Source of the DNA: Fen-1245 sp963835535
GTDB lineage: Bacteria; Gemmatimonadota; Gemmatimonadetes; Gemmatimonadales; JACORV01
Assembly: GCA_963835535.1 (NCBI GenBank)
Contig: CAWIFL010000005.1
Coordinates: 744,001-808,000 of the forward strand
Length of the DNA: 64,000 nucleotides
Direction: 5' to 3'
Shown here: piece after piece, positions 18,003 to 28,376 of the stretch
How positions within the stretch are numbered: position 1 is the first letter of the stretch
Layout: each line of letters opens with the position of its first letter
The notes under the pieces: model-generated
The model's input: only the letters and a program-made list of their open reading frames with translations
What the model was told of the DNA's origin: nothing
Database searches by the model: none
Translations under genes and position numbers: made by a program

Positions 18003-19028
18003 ATGCGTCTGGCAATGCGGTTGTTCGCTCTCGCTTTCCTGGCGCTGGCGGCCGGTGCGCTGCCCGCCCGCGCCCAGTCGTACCACGTCACCGCGACGTA
18101 CAAGCTCGCCGGCGATGGCGGCTGGGACTACCTCACGCTCGACACGGCCCAGCACCGGCTGTTCATCGCCCGCCAGGACCGGATCATGGTGGTCGACGAG
18201 GCCACGGACTCTCTGCTCGGCGAGATCCCCGGCTTCAACCGGGCGCACGGTGTGGCGTTCGCCTATCGGGCGGGCCACGGGTTCGCGACCTCCGGGGGCG
18301 ACAGCGCGGTCAGGATGTTCGACCTCAAGACCCTCGCGGTCCTCGGCAAGACCGTCGCCGCGAATGACGACGACGGCATCCTGTTCGACCCCGCCACCGG
18401 CCACATCGTCACCATGAACGGCGACGCCGGCTCCGCGTCGGTCCTCGACGCCAGGACGGGGAAGCTGCTCGGCAGCATCGACCTCGGGGGCAAGCCGGAG
18501 TTCGGCGTCAGCGCCGCCAACGGCAAGCTGTACATCAACCTCGAGGACAAGAGCGAGGTGGTCGAGGTGGACGCGCGAGCGATGCGGGTGTTGCGCCACT
18601 GGTCCATCGCCCCGTGCGAGTCGCCGTCCGGCCTGGCGATCGACCGCGCTCACCACCGGCTGTTCAGCGGCTGCCGGAACGGCCTCATGGGCGTTTCCGA
18701 CGCCGTCCACGGCCGCCTGGTGACCACGGTGCCGATCGGCCGCGGCGTGGATGCCTGCCGCTACGATCCGGCGACCCGGCTCGCCTTCGCCTCCAACGGC
18801 GACGGCACGCTCACCGTGATCCACGAGGACGCGCCGGACAAGTACACGGTCGTCTCCAATGCGACCACGAAGCAGGGCGCGCGCACGATGGAGATCGACC
18901 TCGCCAACCACCACGTCTTCACCGTGACGGCGGACTTCGGCCCCGCACCAGCGCCCACTCCGGAGCGGCCGCGGCCCCGGCCCACGATCATCCCGGGCAC
19001 CTTCTCCCTCTTCGTCCTGGAGCCTTAG
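18003..19028 (+). CDS. Secreted YncE-like beta-propeller protein
   Basis: This 341-residue protein has a clear signal peptide (residues 1-24, LFALAFLALAAGALPARAQ). Repeated short beta-propeller blades of the YncE/YVTN type follow (HRLFIARQDRIMVVDEAT, GKLYINLEDKSEVVEVDA, HRLFSGCRNGLMGVSD). It probably acts in the periplasm or outside the cell; the ligand is unknown. Two Cys residues in one blade (APCESPS and SGCRNG) may form a disulfide. ATG 18003 is preceded by GGGAGG. A perfect 11-bp hairpin follows the stop, so it is a single-gene unit between hutH and the efflux operon. Confidence 0.78.
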   Translation: MRLAMRLFALAFLALAAGALPARAQSYHVTATYKLAGDGGWDYLTLDTAQHRLFIARQDRIMVVDEATDSLLGEIPGFNRAHGVAFAYRAGHGFATSGGDSAVRMFDLKTLAVLGKTVAANDDDGILFDPATGHIVTMNGDAGSASVLDARTGKLLGSIDLGGKPEFGVSAANGKLYINLEDKSEVVEVDARAMRVLRHWSIAPCESPSGLAIDRAHHRLFSGCRNGLMGVSDAVHGRLVTTVPIGRGVDACRYDPATRLAFASNGDGTLTVIHEDAPDKYTVVSNATTKQGARTMEIDLANHHVFTVTADFGPAPAPTPERPRPRPTIIPGTFSLFVLEP

Positions 19029-19053
19029 CCACTCCCGCCCAGCCCGCCTCCTG

Positions 19054-19085
19054 CCATCGGCGGCTCGAACACGGGCCGCCGATGG
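19054..19085 (+). terminator. Strong hairpin after the YncE-like gene
   Basis: A perfect 11-bp stem (19054-19064 with 19075-19085) with a 10-base loop lies 26 bp after the stop. There is no T-run, so termination efficiency is uncertain. Confidence 0.5.
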
Positions 19086-19117
19086 TGCGTATGGCTAGGT
19101 AGCCGAAATGTCGGCGT

Positions 19118-19157
19118 AGTGCGAAATTGGCACTCAGTCTAGTGCGGATTTTGCACT
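19118..19157 (+). promoter_or_regulatory. Twin palindromes, candidate enhancer (UAS) sites for the operon's NtrC-type regulator
   Basis: Two 17-bp dyads with identical arms, AGTGC-N7-GCACT, lie at 19118-19134 and 19141-19157, centres 23 bp apart (about two helical turns). Spacers differ (GAAATTG and GGATTTT) while arms are exact, the usual mark of protein-binding sites. They lie upstream of a sigma-54-type promoter at roughly -109 and -86 from the predicted start, the distance used by NtrC-family activators. Binding by the regulator encoded at the end of this operon is an inference. A TetR- or MarR-type repressor site is the alternative. Confidence 0.6.
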
Positions 19158-19208
19158 ATACGGCGCTCTCAATAAGTTTAAGTGATTGCTGTACAATGAG
19201 ATAAGTAT

Positions 19209-19224
19209 CGGCATGCCACTTGCG
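19209..19224 (+). promoter_or_regulatory. Sigma-54 (-24/-12) promoter of the efflux/two-component operon
   Basis: CGGCATGCCACTTGCG has the invariant GG (19210-19211) and GC (19222-19223) at exactly 10-bp spacing. It matches the consensus TGGCACG-N4-TTGC at most informative positions. Transcription would start near 19235, about 50 bp before the adaptor's start codon. The last gene of the operon encodes a sigma-54 activator with GAFTGA, which fits. Confidence 0.6.
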
Positions 19225-19285
19225 TTACAAGGTCGCAAGCGGTGGGTATCCACCAGGAAGAACCTCAGGCGAAGGAATGCGGGCA

Positions 19286-20716
19286 ATGAACAAGAAGATC
19301 ATCATCGGGGCCGGTCTCCTCGTCGTCGTGGCGGTGGTCACGGTCGGCTTCCTGTCGAGGGGTCATTCGACCTACTCGGCCACCTACCGGTTCGTGACGG
19401 TGGACCGGGGCGACATCTCGGCCGCCGTGAACTCGACCGGCACGCTGGGCGCCGACACGACGGTCGCCGTGGGCGCGCAGGTCTCGGGTCTGATCACCGA
19501 GCTGTTCGCCGACTACAACAGTCACGTGAAGAAGGGTCAGCTGATGGCGCGGCTCGACCCGCGACCCGCGGAGCTGGAGGTGCGCACGGCGCAGGCCGCG
19601 GTGGCGCAGGACGTAGCCGACTCCATGCTGAAGTCGTTCACGCTCACGCAGGCGACGCCGCTCCACGCCAACGGGATGATGACGGACAACGACTACGTGG
19701 CGGCGCAGGCGGCGTTCGAGCAGTCGAAGGCCAACCTGCAGTCGGCGCGGGTCCAGCTGGCGCGGGCGCAGCAGGACCTGGCGTACACGTACATCTACGC
19801 GCCGATTGACGGCGTGGTGCAGGAGCGCGACGTGCAGGTGGGCCAGACGGTGGCCTCGAGCTTCGCGGCCCCGCAGCTGTTCGTGATCGCCTCCGACCTC
19901 AGGAAGATGCAGATCCTCGTGCAGGTGGACGAGGCGGACATCGGCCAGATCAAGCAGGGCCAGGACGTGCAGTTCACCGTGGAGGCCTTCCCGAACCGGA
20001 TCTACCACGGCACGGTGGCGACGGTGCGGCTCCAGTACGCGACGGTGCAGAACGTGGTGGACTACACGGTGGTCGTGGCGGTGAGCAACCCGGATGCGAC
20101 CTTGCTGCCGGGGATGACGGCGACGGTGAACTTCCAGACGGCGAAGGCCGCGAACGTGCTCCGGGTCCAGAACGCGGCGCTGCGCTTCCGGCCGTCGGCG
20201 GCGATGCTCGCGGCGGCCGACATCCCGCAGCGGCGTGGCGGCGCGGGTGCGGGCGGGGCGGACACGGGGAGCGCGCGGCGCCAGTTCACGGCCGCCGACT
20301 CGGCCCGCTTCCGCCAGATGATGGCGCAGCGCGGCGCGCAGGGTGGTGGTCAGGGCGGGGTCGGCGGCGGGGCGGGCGGGGCGGGCGGGGCCGGGCAGGG
20401 TGGCGGCGCCTTCGGCGGCGGCCAGCGGCCCGGCGGCGCCGGCGGTCAGGGCGCCGGAATGATGATGCCGGGCGGGATGGGCTTCGGCGGCGCGACCAAC
20501 GTCGTGGTCCTCTGGACGGTGGACTCCCTGGGCAAGCCGGCGCCGGTGCGGGTGCATACGGGGCTCAGCGACGGGCAGTTGACGGAGATCACCGGTTCCG
20601 CTCTGAAGGAAGGGATGAAGATCATCGCGGCCGTCACCAACGAGAAGGCCGGCGGCGCGAGCAACCCGTTCCAGGCCCAGCAGCAGCAGGGCGGCCCGGG
20701 CCGGCGGGTGCTGTAG
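19286..20716 (+). CDS. MacA/HlyD-type periplasmic adaptor of an ABC efflux system
   Basis: This 476-residue protein has one N-terminal membrane anchor (residues 4-23). A barrel-sandwich (lipoyl-like) hybrid domain flanks a helical hairpin (YIYAPIDGVVQERDVQVGQTV is the second lipoyl half), and then a beta-barrel with VDEADIGQIKQGQDVQFTVEAFP. It would couple the inner-membrane MacB-type pump to an outer-membrane channel. Residues about 315-405 are an unusual Gly/Gln/Arg-rich insertion before the last membrane-proximal beta strands. ATG 19286 was chosen over ATG 19277 because GAAGGA ends 9 bp before it. It is the first gene of a five-gene operon; the ATPase gene begins 2 bp after its stop. Confidence 0.88.
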   Translation: MNKKIIIGAGLLVVVAVVTVGFLSRGHSTYSATYRFVTVDRGDISAAVNSTGTLGADTTVAVGAQVSGLITELFADYNSHVKKGQLMARLDPRPAELEVRTAQAAVAQDVADSMLKSFTLTQATPLHANGMMTDNDYVAAQAAFEQSKANLQSARVQLARAQQDLAYTYIYAPIDGVVQERDVQVGQTVASSFAAPQLFVIASDLRKMQILVQVDEADIGQIKQGQDVQFTVEAFPNRIYHGTVATVRLQYATVQNVVDYTVVVAVSNPDATLLPGMTATVNFQTAKAANVLRVQNAALRFRPSAAMLAAADIPQRRGGAGAGGADTGSARRQFTAADSARFRQMMAQRGAQGGGQGGVGGGAGGAGGAGQGGGAFGGGQRPGGAGGQGAGMMMPGGMGFGGATNVVVLWTVDSLGKPAPVRVHTGLSDGQLTEITGSALKEGMKIIAAVTNEKAGGASNPFQAQQQQGGPGRRVL

Positions 20717-20718
20717 CC

Positions 20719-21477
20719 ATGACCACGCCTGAGCCGGTCATCCGGATCGAGAACGTCAAGAAGACGTACATCACCGGCAAGACCGAGGTGCACGCGCTCC
20801 GCGGCGTGAGCGTCAGGATCGAGCCCGGGGAGATGGTCGCCATCATGGGCGCCTCGGGCTCGGGGAAGTCCACGCTGATGAACATCCTCGGCTGCCTCGA
20901 TCAGCCGACCAGCGGTGGCTACTGGCTCGATGGCGTCCGCGTGGACGGGATGAGCAGGAATCAGCTGGCGGACATCCGCAACTCGAAGATCGGGTTCGTC
21001 TTCCAGGGCTTCAACCTCCTCGCGCGCACCACGGCGCTGGAGAACGTCGAGCTGCCGCTGATGTACGACCGCAGCGGCCACAAGCTGGACACCAAGCAGC
21101 TGGCGCGGGAAGCGCTGGAGCGGGTGGGTCTTGGGGACCGCACGCATCACGAGCCGAGCGAGCTGTCGGGCGGCCAGCAGCAGCGCGTGGCGATCGCGCG
21201 TGCGCTGGTCACGAAGCCGGCCCTGGTCCTCGCGGACGAGCCCACCGGGAACCTCGATACCCACACCTCGGTCGAGGTGCTGTCGGTGTTCCAGGCGCTC
21301 AACGAGCAGGGCATCACCATCATCCTCGTGACGCACGAGCACGACATCTCGCGGTACTGCAAGCGGGTGGTGGAGCTGCGGGACGGCCACGTGGTCCGCG
21401 ACACGGCGATCGAGGATCGCCACCGCGCGGAGTCCGACCTGGCCCAGCTCGTCGCGGCAGGGGTGGAGGACGAGTGA
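20719..21477 (+). CDS. MacB/LolD-type ABC transporter ATP-binding protein
   Basis: This 252-residue ATPase has Walker A GASGSGKST (residues 44-52), a Q-loop (VFQGFNLLARTTALENV), the ABC signature LSGGQQQRVAIARA, Walker B LVLADEPTGNLD and the switch His in THEHD. The MacB/LolD subfamily powers export or extraction from the inner membrane through mechanotransmission. It is separate from its permease, unlike E. coli MacB, where both are fused. Its start is 2 bp after the adaptor and its stop 1 bp before the permease, so the three subunits are translationally linked. Confidence 0.93.
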   Translation: MTTPEPVIRIENVKKTYITGKTEVHALRGVSVRIEPGEMVAIMGASGSGKSTLMNILGCLDQPTSGGYWLDGVRVDGMSRNQLADIRNSKIGFVFQGFNLLARTTALENVELPLMYDRSGHKLDTKQLAREALERVGLGDRTHHEPSELSGGQQQRVAIARALVTKPALVLADEPTGNLDTHTSVEVLSVFQALNEQGITIILVTHEHDISRYCKRVVELRDGHVVRDTAIEDRHRAESDLAQLVAAGVEDE

Positions 21478-21478
21478 C

Positions 21479-22699
<1,221 letters not shown>

Positions 22700-23983
22700 A
22701 TGAAACGCGCGCTCGGTCCCTGGGTCCGGTGGGGCTGGCTGGCCACGACGATCGCGATGGGCTTGGGTCTGATGGTGACGGCGTGGGTCGGGCGCGAGCA
22801 TGCGGTCGCCGCGGCGGCGACCCTGAACCGCGGCCAGAGCCTCATCCTGCTGGAATCCATCCGCCAGCAGGCGCGCGGGATGTCGGAGCCGCTCCAGGGC
22901 GCGGAGCTCGACACGCTCCTCAGGCAGCACAGCGCCGCGGGGCTTCGCTACCTCGCCTTCTTCGACTCGTCCGGCACGGTCCTCGCGCAGTCGGGCACGC
23001 CCGCCCAGGCGATCGCCCACCTGGCCCGGCGGCCGCCCGGCCCGCCGGTCATGGAGCAGATCGGCTCCCGGATCCGGCTCTGGGGGTACGCGGGCCTCGC
23101 GGCGCCGCCGCCCGAACCGGGCCGCCGGCCGCCGCAGGCGCTCGCCCCCGGCCCGCGTCCCGGGCGTCTCGCCTTCGTGATGGAGTTCGAGCCCCTGGTG
23201 GCCGAGCGCCTCGCGGCCGAAGCGACGAACACGTTCCTGGTCTCCATCCTCGTCGCCGCGGCCCTGATCGCCGCCGCCGTCGGCTTCTGGCGGCTGACCG
23301 TGCGCCAGGAGCATACCGAGCACCGCCTCGAGCAGCAGCGCCGTCTGGGGGCGCTGGGCGAGATGTCGGCGGTCCTGGCCCACGAGCTGCGCAATCCGCT
23401 CGCGTCGCTGAAGGGGCACGCCCAGCTTCTGGCCGAGCGGCTCGAGGCGGGGAGCCCGGCGCGGACCAAGGCGGAGCTGGTGGTGTCGGAGGCGCGGCGC
23501 CTCGAGGCGCTCACGACCGACCTGCTGGATTTCGCGCGCTCGGGCCCGATCGACCGGCAGATCACGGATCCGCTGGCGCTCCTGACCGCGTGCGCCGAGG
23601 AGGTGGCGCGGGGCGGCTTCGCGGTGCGCGCGGAGGGCTCGCCCTCGGCCTGGTCGCTGGACGAGGGGCGGATGCGTCAGGCGCTCACCAACGTGCTGCG
23701 GAACGCGCGCCAGGCCTCGCCGGAGGGGACGCGGCCGGAAGCGGTGGTGGGCCGCGACAACGGGACGCTGGTCTTCACGGTGCGCGACTACGGCACCGGG
23801 CTGGCCCCGGGCGACGAGCAGAAGATCTTCAACCCCTTCTTCACTACGCGCACGTCCGGGACCGGGCTCGGCCTCGCGGTCGCGCTGCGGGTGGCGGAGA
23901 TGCACGGCGGCACCATCACGGCCGGCAACCATCCGGACGGCGGCGCGGTGTTCCGCATCCAAATCCCGGCGAGCGCGAGCTGA
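22700..23983 (+). CDS. Membrane sensor histidine kinase (NtrB/ZraS-like)
   Basis: This 427-residue kinase has two membrane helices (about residues 10-30 and 178-198) bracketing a periplasmic sensor region that includes a Pro-rich patch (PPPEPGRRPPQALAPGPRP). HisKA contains the phosphoacceptor His228 (AHELRNPLASLKGH). HATPase_c shows the N box (NVLRNARQAS), G1 (RDYGTGL) and G2 (TGLGLAVALRV). The NPLA and FFTT features place it with kinases that partner NtrC-type regulators. Its gene starts immediately after the exporter permease and ends overlapping the regulator (TGATG), so sensor, regulator and pump are co-expressed. It probably senses an exported or envelope-stress compound. Confidence 0.9.
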   Translation: MKRALGPWVRWGWLATTIAMGLGLMVTAWVGREHAVAAAATLNRGQSLILLESIRQQARGMSEPLQGAELDTLLRQHSAAGLRYLAFFDSSGTVLAQSGTPAQAIAHLARRPPGPPVMEQIGSRIRLWGYAGLAAPPPEPGRRPPQALAPGPRPGRLAFVMEFEPLVAERLAAEATNTFLVSILVAAALIAAAVGFWRLTVRQEHTEHRLEQQRRLGALGEMSAVLAHELRNPLASLKGHAQLLAERLEAGSPARTKAELVVSEARRLEALTTDLLDFARSGPIDRQITDPLALLTACAEEVARGGFAVRAEGSPSAWSLDEGRMRQALTNVLRNARQASPEGTRPEAVVGRDNGTLVFTVRDYGTGLAPGDEQKIFNPFFTTRTSGTGLGLAVALRVAEMHGGTITAGNHPDGGAVFRIQIPASAS

Positions 23984-25323
23984 TGGCCCGCATCCTGGTC
24001 GCGGACGACGAGCAGGGGCTCCGCACCTTCGTGGCGGAGGCGCTCGAGACCGACGGGCACGTCGTCGCGCAGGCGGCCGACGGCGTCGTGGCGGCGCAGA
24101 GCCTCGCGCGCGAGAGCTTCGACCTCCTGATCACCGATCTCAAGATGCCGCGGATGGACGGGATGGCGCTGCTCCGGCAGGCGCGCCTCGAGCAGCCGGA
24201 GATGGAAGTCATCGTGGTCACGGCGCACGGCTCGGTGGACTCCGCGGTCGAGGCGATGAAGCTGGGCGCGTTCGACTACCTCGAGAAGCCGATCGCCGGC
24301 CCCGGCCAGCTGCGCCTCCTGGCGTCGCGGGCGCTGGAGCGGCGCGCGCTGCTGGCGGCGCGGGACCGCGCGGTGCGCGAGGCCCCGGCGCTGCCGCCGC
24401 TCACCTACGGCGATCCGGCGATGGCCCCGGTGGTCGAGGCGCTGCGCAAGGTGGCCCGCACCGACGCGTCGGTGCTCCTGCTGGGGGAGAGCGGGACCGG
24501 CAAGGAAGTGGCCGCGCGCACCCTGCACGCCTGGAGCGCGCGCGCCCCCCGGCCGTTCGTCGCGGTGAACTGCGCCTCGATCCCCGAGACGCTGCTGGAG
24601 TCGGAGCTGTTCGGGCACGAGAAGGGGGCCTTCACCGGCGCGAGCAGCGCGCGGCGCGGGCGCATCGAGCTGGCCGAAGGAGGCACCTTCTTCCTGGACG
24701 AGATCGGCGAGATGACGCCGGCGCTCCAGGCGAAGCTGCTCCGGGTCCTGGAGGACCGCCGCTACGAGCGGGTGGGCGGCACGCGCACGCTCGAGGCCGA
24801 CGTGCGGTGGGTCGCCGCGACCAATCGCGACGTCGAGACGCTCCGCGCCACCGGCGCCCTGCGCGAGGACCTCTACCACCGTCTCGCCGGCTTCCCGATC
24901 CGCCTGCCGCCGCTCCGCGAGCGGCGCCGCGACATCGAGCCCCTGGCGGAGAGACTCCTCGCGCAGGTCGGCGCGTCGCTCGGACGCACGCGGCTGACGT
25001 TCGCCGCCGACGCGCGGCAGAAGATCCTCGAGGCCCGCTGGCCCGGGAACGTCCGCGAGCTGGTCAACGCCTTGGAGCGCGCGGCGATCATGGCCGAGGG
25101 CGACGAGATCCGGGCCGAGCACCTGGAGCTGTCCGACGGCGGCGCGATGCACCCGGCGCGCACCGCGTCGGCCACGCTCGACGACATCGAGCGCGAGGCG
25201 ATCGAGGAGGCGCTGGCGGCCACCGGCGGCAACCGGCGCGCCGCGGCCGACCGCCTCGGCATCGGGCTCCGGACCCTGTACGACAAGCTGAAGCGCTACA
25301 AGGGCGGGATCGAAGCGGACTAG
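23983..25323 (+). CDS. NtrC-family sigma-54-dependent response regulator
   Basis: This 446-residue protein has a receiver domain with phospho-acceptor Asp52 (LLITDLKMPRMDG), conserved acidic Asp8/Asp9 and a Lys in FDYLEKP. A sigma-54 AAA+ domain follows: GESGTGKE Walker A, ESELFGHEKGAFTGA with the sigma-54-contacting loop near residue 216, and GGTFFLDEIGEM Walker B. A C-terminal Fis-type helix-turn-helix completes it (GGNRRAAADRLGIGLRTLYDKLKRYK). Intact GAFTGA implies a functional activator. A -24/-12 promoter with twin upstream palindromes lies in front of its own operon, so positive autoregulation is likely. The ATG overlaps the kinase stop by 1 bp. Confidence 0.94.
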   Translation: MARILVADDEQGLRTFVAEALETDGHVVAQAADGVVAAQSLARESFDLLITDLKMPRMDGMALLRQARLEQPEMEVIVVTAHGSVDSAVEAMKLGAFDYLEKPIAGPGQLRLLASRALERRALLAARDRAVREAPALPPLTYGDPAMAPVVEALRKVARTDASVLLLGESGTGKEVAARTLHAWSARAPRPFVAVNCASIPETLLESELFGHEKGAFTGASSARRGRIELAEGGTFFLDEIGEMTPALQAKLLRVLEDRRYERVGGTRTLEADVRWVAATNRDVETLRATGALREDLYHRLAGFPIRLPPLRERRRDIEPLAERLLAQVGASLGRTRLTFAADARQKILEARWPGNVRELVNALERAAIMAEGDEIRAEHLELSDGGAMHPARTASATLDDIEREAIEEALAATGGNRRAAADRLGIGLRTLYDKLKRYKGGIEAD

Positions 25324-25355
25324 GTCCCGGCACTTACCTCGCAGGACCGTTTTTT
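25323..25355 (+). terminator. Candidate terminator of the efflux/two-component operon
   Basis: A GGTCC/GGACC stem (25323-25327 with 25344-25348) is followed at once by GTTTTTT. The stem is short and the loop is long. The T-run is the longest in this region. Confidence 0.45.
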
Positions 25356-25503
25356 GCGTATGCTTCCCGCGACTTGCCCCGGGGCTGCTCTTGACCCTCC
25401 CGCGGGCCGGGACGACAGTTCGCAACCGCTCCAGGCGATTCGGATCCGGATGACCGCAGACGGGAAGACCACAGCCGCAGTCGTGCGCGAGGGAGGAGCC
25501 GTC

Positions 25504-26665
25504 ATGATCATAGGCGTTCCCAAGGAGAGTTTTCCCGGAGAGCGGCGAGTGGCCATGGTGCCCTCCGTGGTTCCGTCCCTCACGAAAGCGGGGTTCGAGA
25601 GTCGCCGTCGAAGCGGGTGCGGGCGTCAGCGCCGGCTATCTGGACACGGCCTACACGGACAAGGGTGCCAGGATCCTGGGGACCCGCGCGGAGGTCTTCC
25701 AGACCGCCGACGTCGTCGTGCAGGTCCTCTGCTACGGGTCGAACGACCGGACGGGCCAGGACGACGTTCCGCTCTACCGGCAGGGGCAGTTTCTGGTCGG
25801 CTTCCTGCGTCCGCTGGGGTCGGTGGAGCCCTTGAAGGAGATCGCCGCGAGAGGGGTCGTATCCTTCAGCGTCGAGCTGATGCCGAGGATCACGCGCGCG
25901 CAGAGCATGGACGCGCTCTCGGCCATGGCGACCGTCGCCGGCTACAAGGCGGTGCTGCTCGCGGCGGACACGCTGCCCCGGCTCTGCCCCATGCTGACCA
26001 CCGCGGCCGGAACGGTCACGCCGGCCCGCATGCTCATCATCGGGGCCGGCGTTGCCGGCCTCCAGGCCATCGCCACGGCGCGGAGGCTGGGTGCCGTCGC
26101 CTCGGCGTACGACGTGCGTCCCGCCGTGAAGGAGCAGGTGCAGAGCCTCGGCGGCCGGTTCGTCGAGCTGCCTCTCGAAGCCAAGGATGCCCAGGACGCG
26201 CGCGGCTATGCCACGGCGCAGGACGAGACGTTCTACCAGCGCCAGCGGGAGCTGCTGGGGCGCGTGGTGGCGGAGAGCGACGTGGTGATCACCACCGCCG
26301 TGGTGCCCGGGAAGAAGGCCCCGGTCCTGGTGACGGAGGAGATGGTGAAGGGCATGGCGCCGGGATCGGTGATCGTCGATCTGGCCGCCGAGCGCGGCGG
26401 CAACTGCGAGCTGACCGAGGCCGGCACGATCGTCGTCAAGCACAACGTCAGCATCGTGGGCGCCATCAACCTGGCCAGCGCCGTGCCGTATCACGCCAGC
26501 CAGATGTACGCGAAGAACGTCGCCACGTTCCTCCTGCACCTGTTCAAGGGCGGGAAGCCGGAGCTGAACCTGGAAGACGAGATCACGCGGGAGACGCTCA
26601 TCACCCGGGGCGGCGAGATCGTGCACGGCCGCGTGCGGGAGTTCTTCGCTCTGCCGCCGAAGTAA
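25504..26665 (+). CDS. pntAA: NAD(P) transhydrogenase subunit alpha part 1 (PntAA), frameshifted
   Basis: This is the soluble NAD(H)-binding domain I of the proton-translocating transhydrogenase, which reduces NADP with NADH using the proton gradient. The N-terminus MIIGVPKESFPGERRVAMVP is diagnostic. The Rossmann motif IGAGVAGLQAIATARRLGA and the mobile-loop region follow. At about 25599-25601 one extra base (GAGAGTC) throws the frame: LTKAGFE continues as VAVEAGAGVSAGYL one frame over. The rest is well conserved to the stop. AGGAGGAG lies upstream of ATG 25504. pntAB and pntB follow at once, the split-alpha gene order seen in Rhodospirillum and many other bacteria. Confidence 0.9.
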
Positions 26666-26676
26666 AGGAGGATACC

Positions 26677-26973
26677 GTGCCGGAAGGCTTCATCTCGAAC
26701 CTGTACGTCTTCGTGCTGGCGGGCTTCCTCGGCTTCGAGGTCATTCGCCGGGTCTCGCCGCTCCTGCACACCCCGCTGATGTCCCTGACCAACGCCCTGG
26801 ACGCGATCGTGGTGGTGGCCGCCATCATCATCGCCGCGCGGCGCGGGACGGTGCTGTCCGAGGTCCTGGGAGCGATCGCCGCGTTCGCCGCGTTCAGCAA
26901 CATGGTCGGCGGCTTCCTGATCACGGACCGCATGCTGCGGATGTTCAAGCTGAGCGGGCGCAAGAAGTCATGA
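26677..26973 (+). CDS. pntAB: NAD(P) transhydrogenase subunit alpha part 2 (PntAB), membrane
   Basis: This 98-residue membrane subunit has three to four short helices (FISNLYVFVLAGFLGFEVI, PLMSLTNALDAIVVVAAIIIA, GAIAAFAAFSNMVGGFLITDRML). The segment VSPLLHTPLMSLTNA is the strongly conserved core of transhydrogenase domain II. The GTG start at 26677 has a near-perfect AAAGGAGG 6 bp upstream, which decides it. The stop overlaps the ATG of pntB by 4 bp. Confidence 0.93.
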   Translation: MPEGFISNLYVFVLAGFLGFEVIRRVSPLLHTPLMSLTNALDAIVVVAAIIIAARRGTVLSEVLGAIAAFAAFSNMVGGFLITDRMLRMFKLSGRKKS

Positions 26974-28376
26974 ACATCACCGCGTTGGACCCCACGACGG
27001 TGCAGCTGCTCACCGACATCGCGTACATCATCGCGATCGCCTGCTTCATCCTGTCGCTGAAGTGGCTGAGCACGCCGGCGACGGCGCGCCGCGGCGTGCT
27101 GGTCGGCGAGATCGGCGCCGCGCTGGCGGTGGTGACGACGTTCTTCAACCCCGAGCTCGTCCACTTCCAGTGGGTCCTGATCGCGCTGTTCGCCGGCGCG
27201 ATCGTCGGCATCCCGCTCGGCCTGGTGCAGATGACGGCCGTGCCGCAGCGGACCGCCCTGAGCCACGCCTTCGGCGCCCTGGCGGCCGCCCTGATCGGCA
27301 TCAGCGAGTATTACCTGCATCTCCACGAGCTCACCAGGTTCCAGGTCGTCGAGATCTCGATGGAGGTGATCATCGGCTCGCTCAGCTTCACGGGCAGCCT
27401 GATCGCGGCGGGCAAGCTCCAGGAGTGGCTCCCGCAGCGCCCCATCGTCTACAAGGGCCAGAACTACGTCAGCTTCTCGGTCCTGGGAGCGGCGGTGCTG
27501 GCGGCGCTGATCCTGCTCTACAACCCCACCATCCCCTTCGTCTTCCCCGCGATGGTGGTCATCTCGCTCCTGTTCGGCGTGATGCTCGTGACGCCCATCG
27601 GCGGCGCCGACATGCCGACCGTCATCGCGCTGCTCAACTCCTACGTCGGACTCACCGCCGCCCTGCTCGGCTTCGTCTTGAACAGCAAGGTGCTGGTGGT
27701 GGCCGGCGCGCTGGACGGCTCGTCCGGCTTCATCCTCGCGGTCGTCATGTGCAAGGCGATGAACCGCTCGTTCACCAACGTCCTGTTCGGAGCCTTCGGC
27801 CAGCTCCAGGTTTCGGCCAAGGCCGTGCAGGAAGAGCGGTCGGTGCACACGGCCACGCCGGAGGAGGCCGCGGCCATTCTCTCCTCGGCGAACACCGTGC
27901 TGGTCGTTCCCGGCTACGGCATGGCCGTCGCCCAGGCCCAGCACAAGGTGCGGGAACTGCTCGACGTGCTCACCAAGAAGGGCGTGGACGTGAAGTTCGG
28001 CATCCATCCCGTCGCGGGGCGCATGCCGGGCCACATGAACGTGCTCCTCGCCGAGGCCGACGTCCCGTACGACCGCCTGATCGACATGGAGGCGGCCAAC
28101 AGCGAGATGCCCCAGACCGACGTGGCGCTGGTCATCGGCGCCAACGACGTGACCAACCCGGCCGCCAAGACCGATCAGGGCAGCCCGATCTACGGCATGC
28201 CCATCATCGAGGTCGACAACGCCCGGACGGTGATGGTGATCAAGCGGAGCCTCAATCCGGGCTTCGCGGGCATCGACAACCCGCTCTACTACATCGACAA
28301 GACCCTGATGTTGTTCGGCGATGCGAAGGCCTTCGTCAGCAGCATCGTCAAGGAGCTGGCCGGAGGCGGCGAATAG
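26970..28376 (+). CDS. pntB: NAD(P) transhydrogenase subunit beta (PntB)
   Basis: This 468-residue subunit combines about eight to nine membrane helices (residues 12-260, including SLSFTGSLIAAGKL and TPIGGADMPTVIALLNSYVGLTAA) with the NADP(H)-binding domain III at the C-terminus. Domain III shows VLVVPGYGMAVAQAQ, the fingerprint for NADP, then FGIHPVAGRMPGHMNVLLAEA and GANDVTNPAAKTD. All expected elements are intact. It completes a standard pntAA-pntAB-pntB operon. Its 3' end overlaps the convergent M20 peptidase gene by 29 bp. Confidence 0.96.
   Translation: MNITALDPTTVQLLTDIAYIIAIACFILSLKWLSTPATARRGVLVGEIGAALAVVTTFFNPELVHFQWVLIALFAGAIVGIPLGLVQMTAVPQRTALSHAFGALAAALIGISEYYLHLHELTRFQVVEISMEVIIGSLSFTGSLIAAGKLQEWLPQRPIVYKGQNYVSFSVLGAAVLAALILLYNPTIPFVFPAMVVISLLFGVMLVTPIGGADMPTVIALLNSYVGLTAALLGFVLNSKVLVVAGALDGSSGFILAVVMCKAMNRSFTNVLFGAFGQLQVSAKAVQEERSVHTATPEEAAAILSSANTVLVVPGYGMAVAQAQHKVRELLDVLTKKGVDVKFGIHPVAGRMPGHMNVLLAEADVPYDRLIDMEAANSEMPQTDVALVIGANDVTNPAAKTDQGSPIYGMPIIEVDNARTVMVIKRSLNPGFAGIDNPLYYIDKTLMLFGDAKAFVSSIVKELAGGGE

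Noticed and set aside
19141..19157. The second dyad read as a sigma-54 promoter itself (TTTTGCA as a -12 element).
   Set aside because: The required GG at -24 is AG there. The element at 19209-19224 fits both invariant dinucleotides and spacing much better.
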